Below are positions 60,496-64,000 of a DNA stretch of 64,000 nt, piece by piece. The stretch is from Chinchilla lanigera (lineage: Eukaryota; Chordata; Mammalia; Rodentia; Chinchillidae), in assembly GCF_000276665.1 (NCBI RefSeq), contig NW_004955427.1, positions 1,187,550 to 1,251,549 of the forward strand. Direction: 5' to 3'. Position numbers and translations under genes: made by a program. How positions within the stretch are numbered: position 1 is the first letter of the stretch; the number at the start of each line of letters is the position of its first letter. The notes beneath the pieces are model-generated. The model saw only the letters and a program-made list of their open reading frames with translations, made no database searches and was not told the DNA's origin.

Positions 60496-61338
60496 CCAAA
60501 GCCTCTCTCAGTGTTGCGCTCACCCTCACCTCACCCCTTACCCTGTAATATATGTTCCAGGGACTACTGTTTCTGACTTCTTTCCTCTTGGGTTTGGCCT
60601 AACTCCTTATCCATTCAAAAAAAACAAAAAGGTAGAGGAAAACCCTGGAGTGCTGCTGTGCAGCTCCTGCATCTCCCCAGCCCTCTGCTCACAGGCACTG
60701 CTATTTGTGTGGTGAGCCGGCCTCGGAGGACGCACTAAGCCAGTTCCGTCCTAGAGCTGGAAACTGAAGAAGGAGCCAGAGGCCTCGAGACAGTCTGTGG
60801 TCAGACGTAACTCAGGGGCAGCGTCTGTGCCTGAGTCCTCACTTCTCCTTTGCTGCGGGTCTGCGTTCCTTTCTCCCACTGAAAGAGCTAAGACACTCAC
60901 TTCCCCAACCTGACCCGGTGCCTGGCCTTGCCAGAAAAGCACCAGTTTGAGTTGTTCGGATGATAAAACCTCCCACCCCAGGCTAGAGCCCACTTCCTCC
61001 ACCCCTCTTTGATCTCTGCAGAATTTTCTCTTTGGAAAAACCATACTGGCAAGCACAACAAACTCCTTCCACATACTTGAGATTTTACAGTGGCTTTTCT
61101 GAAATGCTGTTGTACTTTACATGTCAGTCGATCTCTGCTGGATAGGGCCCCGTAAGGACCTGTTGACACCTCACAGAAGAATTTCACAAAATGTTCTAGA
61201 AAGAGATAATTTTCTAATTATAACACCAAATTCTGCTGATGATAGCATTTTCCACGTGCTCCATTTCCAGTGGTGGGAATAGTCTGAGGGTGAAATTGGA
61301 CCCAGGGTACATATTTGCATTTCCATTTTTCCCCTAAT
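60496..61338. other. Intronic sequence, no feature seen
   Basis: Minus-strand frames at 60751-61187 lack splice support and family resemblance. Confidence 0.35.
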
Positions 61339-61374
61339 TTTTCTTTCTTTTTTCTTTTTCTTTCTTTCTTTCCT

Positions 61375-61414
<40 letters not shown>

Positions 61415-61448
61415 TCCTTCTTTCTTTCTTTCTTTCTATCTTCTTTCT

Positions 61449-61495
<47 letters not shown>

Positions 61496-61543
61496 CCTTT
61501 CTTTCCTTCCTTCCTTCTTTCTTCTTTCTCTTCTTTCTTTTTT
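61339..61543. repeat. (CTTT)n polypyrimidine tract
   Basis: About 200 bases of CTTT tetramers with CCTT and CTTC variants. The strand has almost no purine. Phe/Ser-rich and Lys-rich frames over it are artefacts. Confidence 0.98.
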
Positions 61544-62699
61544 AATTTTGTTGTTATGAAATGTTATCTGAGAAAATGAAGCTCTCCTTCCCCAATGCTC
61601 ACCTAAAGAGGCAACCCGAAGAAATGCTACCTTTTCAGAGCCACACCTGGAGGCAGTGGGACCGGAGCACTCCAGATCAGGGCTCCCAGAGGAACACCCG
61701 GGTCGCTGCGGACCTCCACCCTCCCCACTCCTTCGGTCTCCCTGTATCACCCTCCCCTTTCAGCCTTCAGGCTTCGGTTAAGCTTCACTCTCAAGACAAC
61801 CTACCCTAAAAACTTGACCCAAACCTGTAAGGAGTAGAATAGTAGTCACAGCGTTGGAGAAGGTGGAAGGTGGGGTGGGGGAGGAAGATCCACGAACTAA
61901 GAGGTGAGCGGGGGCAGGAAGAGTGGCTTCCAGCGTTCTGCGCCGTAGCAGGGTACTTCAGGCTGGCAACAATTACCTGGACGTTTCAAAATAGCTAGTG
62001 GAGAAGATTCTGAATGTTCTTAACACAAGAAATATGAATATCTGAGGTGATAGATAAGCCAGTTACCCTGCCTTGCTCATTAGACATAGCAAGCATGGAT
62101 TGAAAGGTCACACTGTACCAAATACATATACACAATGTGTTTGTGTGTGTGTGTCTGTGTGTGTATGTGTGTGTGTGCGCACAGCACCCCTTTCTGATGT
62201 ACTGTACCAGTGTTCTATGGATCACAACATCAGACTGACCCAAGATGAGAGAATGGAATTTTAACAAATTCCAAGGAGATTCGTGTGCTAATGAAAGTTT
62301 AGTAACTTCTGCTCTATGCTGAATTCAGTCTCACGCTCCACCCTCCCACAGCCCCCACCCATGTTCTTGTCAGAATGGTGACTGACCTGCTGAACCTCCG
62401 TCCTCTACACCATAAATGTGTCCAGCACGCGGCATAGCAGTTTACAGAGGTTAGCGCTCTCTGATAATAGGTATTCAATAATTCTTTTTACCCAAATTGA
62501 GGCAAATCAGCTTTTTCAGTTATTTTTTCATTAAGAAATTCTCAGTTTTGGGAATTAGTTTAATTTTACCTACCCACGTAGCATAACACATTTTTTGTCA
62601 TAAAGAGCCATAAATATGGTGTCAAACCCACATTTATTCTTTAGAATATTTCTATTGATGAATTATTAATTTTATGAATTTTATTATATTGAACAATGA
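61544..62699. other. Intronic sequence with a GT microsatellite
   Basis: Contains an imperfect (GT)n tract at 62137-62178. Otherwise nothing recognised, and the region after 62450 is very AT-rich. Confidence 0.4.
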
Positions 62700-63060
62700 G
62701 TGCTTATGGGAAGAAATATCGCAAAAATAAAGTATTACATTTTTAATATTGATTAAGTGCTTATTAGAAAAACATCAAAATTTTCAAAATTATCAATTGG
62801 TTTTTGGTGTACAAAGTCTAAAAAAGAACAGCAGAAATAAATTATTGTATGAACTAAATTGAAATTCCAATAGCACTTTACAAAAAAAAAAAAAAACCTT
62901 TGCTCCAATTACCACACCTAAGGCAGTCTTCACACATCACAACAGCACATCCCGTGCCCACATCACTTATGCTGACAGCACATGTGCGTAACTGTCCTTT
63001 CCTATGTGGCAGGTCATTCTTGTCACCTCTCTTCCCGTTTTGTCAGAAGCTTCCTACTTT
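62700..63060 (-). mobile_element. Second, decayed copy of the piggyBac 3' end
   Basis: On the minus strand this stretch parallels the neighbouring transposase copy. AAGGCAGTCTTCACACAT here equals AAGACAGTCTTCACACAT at 63280-63297, CTGTCCTTTC recurs, and the following non-coding part (TTTATTTCTG, AGACTTTGTA) also aligns. In frame it reads RKGQLRTC ... VVMCEDCL, keeping the terminal MCEDC but losing most other zinc ligands, with a stop just upstream. Identity by eye is about two-thirds, with many transitions. Confidence 0.7.
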
Positions 63061-63229
63061 GTAGTACAACATGCATTTAGCAGGGAAATAAGATATCAAT
63101 AAAATAAAATATCAAATGTGTAAAGAGGGCTTAGAATAGACATTAACATTTTCACATCAGCTGTACACTTGCTTACAAAATCTGAGATAAATAACATCAG
63201 AAATAAAAATCTATGTATACTACAGTGAA

Positions 63230-64000
63230 AATACCAATAGAACTCTATAACAAAAGTAATCTTTGCTTCAGCTGTATACCCAAGACAGTCTTCACACATG
63301 AAAATTGTATGTTCCATACACAAGTATTGCATACACTGATAGCATGCACATTTTGTTTTCCTGTCCTTTCTTGTAGGGCACAATTTACATCTTTTTATTT
63401 TTCCTGTTGTTGTAGTAGGCTTTTGGGATGCTGCACCTCCCTTTTCACCTGTATGCTCACTAGTACGGGCCATAATTTTTTTGTGTAGTTCCCTGGGCAG
63501 AAGCATTTTGTTTTTCTTCTGCTGTAAACAAAGAAAATTTCTCTGTGGTATTTTGCACCTGTTATTTTCTGTGTAAACTATCACACTCTTTATGCTGTAC
63601 ATCTTTAGGGTCAAGTAAAACACAACCACTGGCCAACGCTTGTGTTTCGAGTTACATCATAATTTCTGCATAACTCATCAACACCTTCTACTCTGCCTTT
63701 GGTTTTGTTGTAGAAAGTTCCCATCTCAGCCTTCCATTTTGTTGAGGTTTCCCTATTAATATTTCCATCATGGTGCAATGTTGACATTAGCAGTACCAGC
63801 TTGTTTTTCTTTGCCATATATGAGGCCAGTGTAAGTCTTTCTGATACCCAAAGATTGTACTATATAATTGTTTTGAAAGTGCAACGTTTTATTTGGAATT
63901 TCTGCTTTGTTCCTGTACATAGTTCCTGTGCTGGTCAACTTTTGCTCTGTTAGAAAATGTAGCATGAATTGGAAACTAGTAAACCAACTGTCAAAGGTCA
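63230..64000 (-). pseudogene. piggyBac transposase, C-terminal half, broken by two frameshifts
   Basis: Cut-and-paste transposase of the Trichoplusia-type piggyBac branch, acting in the nucleus on TTAA targets. From the window edge inward it reads FDSWFTSFQF (the DxWFTS motif with the second catalytic Asp, 63990-63992), GTMYRNKAEIPN, LTLASY and LVLLMSTLHHD, YNKTKGRVEGVDELC, KRWPVVVFYLTL, then a zinc ribbon (63389-63283) with spacing C-x2-C-x11-C-x2-C-x4-C-x2-H-x4-C-x2-C ending MCEDC. That spacing is the family's C-terminal cysteine-rich domain, used for binding the terminal repeats. Frame changes occur near 63845-63880 and 63620-63645. The third catalytic Asp position is Glu (63686-63688). 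The frame stays open beyond MCEDC, so the original stop is unclear. The N-terminal half lies outside the window. Confidence 0.85.

Larger units (their letters stand above)
389..64000 (+). other. Presumed long first intron (or intron plus intergenic DNA)
   Basis: After the donor at 389 no segment shows a convincing acceptor, open frame and donor together. The open frames present are 60-170 codons, overlap on both strands and often lie in repeats. The simplest reading is a long first intron, common in mammalian regulatory genes. The far end cannot be assigned. Confidence 0.45.

Noticed and set aside
61315..61750. Phe/Ser-rich and Lys/Arg-rich frames
   Set aside because: They translate the CTTT tract.
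62881..62896. Processed pseudogene signalled by a poly-A run
   Set aside because: The A run lies inside the second piggyBac copy, and no gene-like sequence precedes it.

Overview
This window is mammalian nuclear DNA from a rodent. B1/Alu-like SINEs, BC1/ID-type tRNA-derived SINEs, a rodent-style ERVL-MaLR LTR, and LINE-1, L2, MIR and MER5 fossils all occur. The young ID copies have the form 'GGGGCTGGGGATTTAGCTCAGCGG...GGTACCGG', and several older SINEs are B1-ID chimeras of the kind described as MEN in squirrel relatives. That suggests a non-murid rodent, perhaps a squirrel-related or beaver-like lineage. Species assignment is inference.

The left edge (1-480) is a GC-rich, CpG-rich first exon and promoter-proximal region. 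The first ATG (262) opens a short coding segment of 42 codons plus one base, which ends at a good splice donor at 388/389. I do not recognise the protein. The remaining 63.5 kb has no exon I can defend and reads as a very long first intron, or intron plus intergenic DNA. Open reading frames there are short, lack codon structure and mostly lie in repeats.

From 0.5 to 9.5 kb the sequence is mostly unique, with a few microsatellites and one weak MIR. From 9.5 to 20 kb there are a solo MaLR LTR with a 5-bp target duplication, L2 and MIR relics, a 105-base assembly gap inside a CT/CA microsatellite, B1 copies and an L1 fragment. From 21 to 25 kb there is an old L1 with an ID SINE inserted, followed by two LTR-like pieces. 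From 30 to 40 kb there are two B1-ID chimeras, a perfect interstitial telomeric TTAGGG tract, three copies of a LINE-1 3'-end repeat with an internal tandem unit, and a nested transposon stack. From 42 to 61 kb there are two young full-length ID SINEs and many MIR, L2 and MER5 relics. A 200-bp CTTT tract follows.

The most notable item is at the right edge. The minus strand carries the 3' half of a piggyBac transposase of the Trichoplusia-like branch. Its cysteine-rich zinc ribbon is complete, with only two frameshifts and one changed catalytic residue. Immediately beyond it lies a second, more decayed copy of the same 3' end. The element continues past the window.
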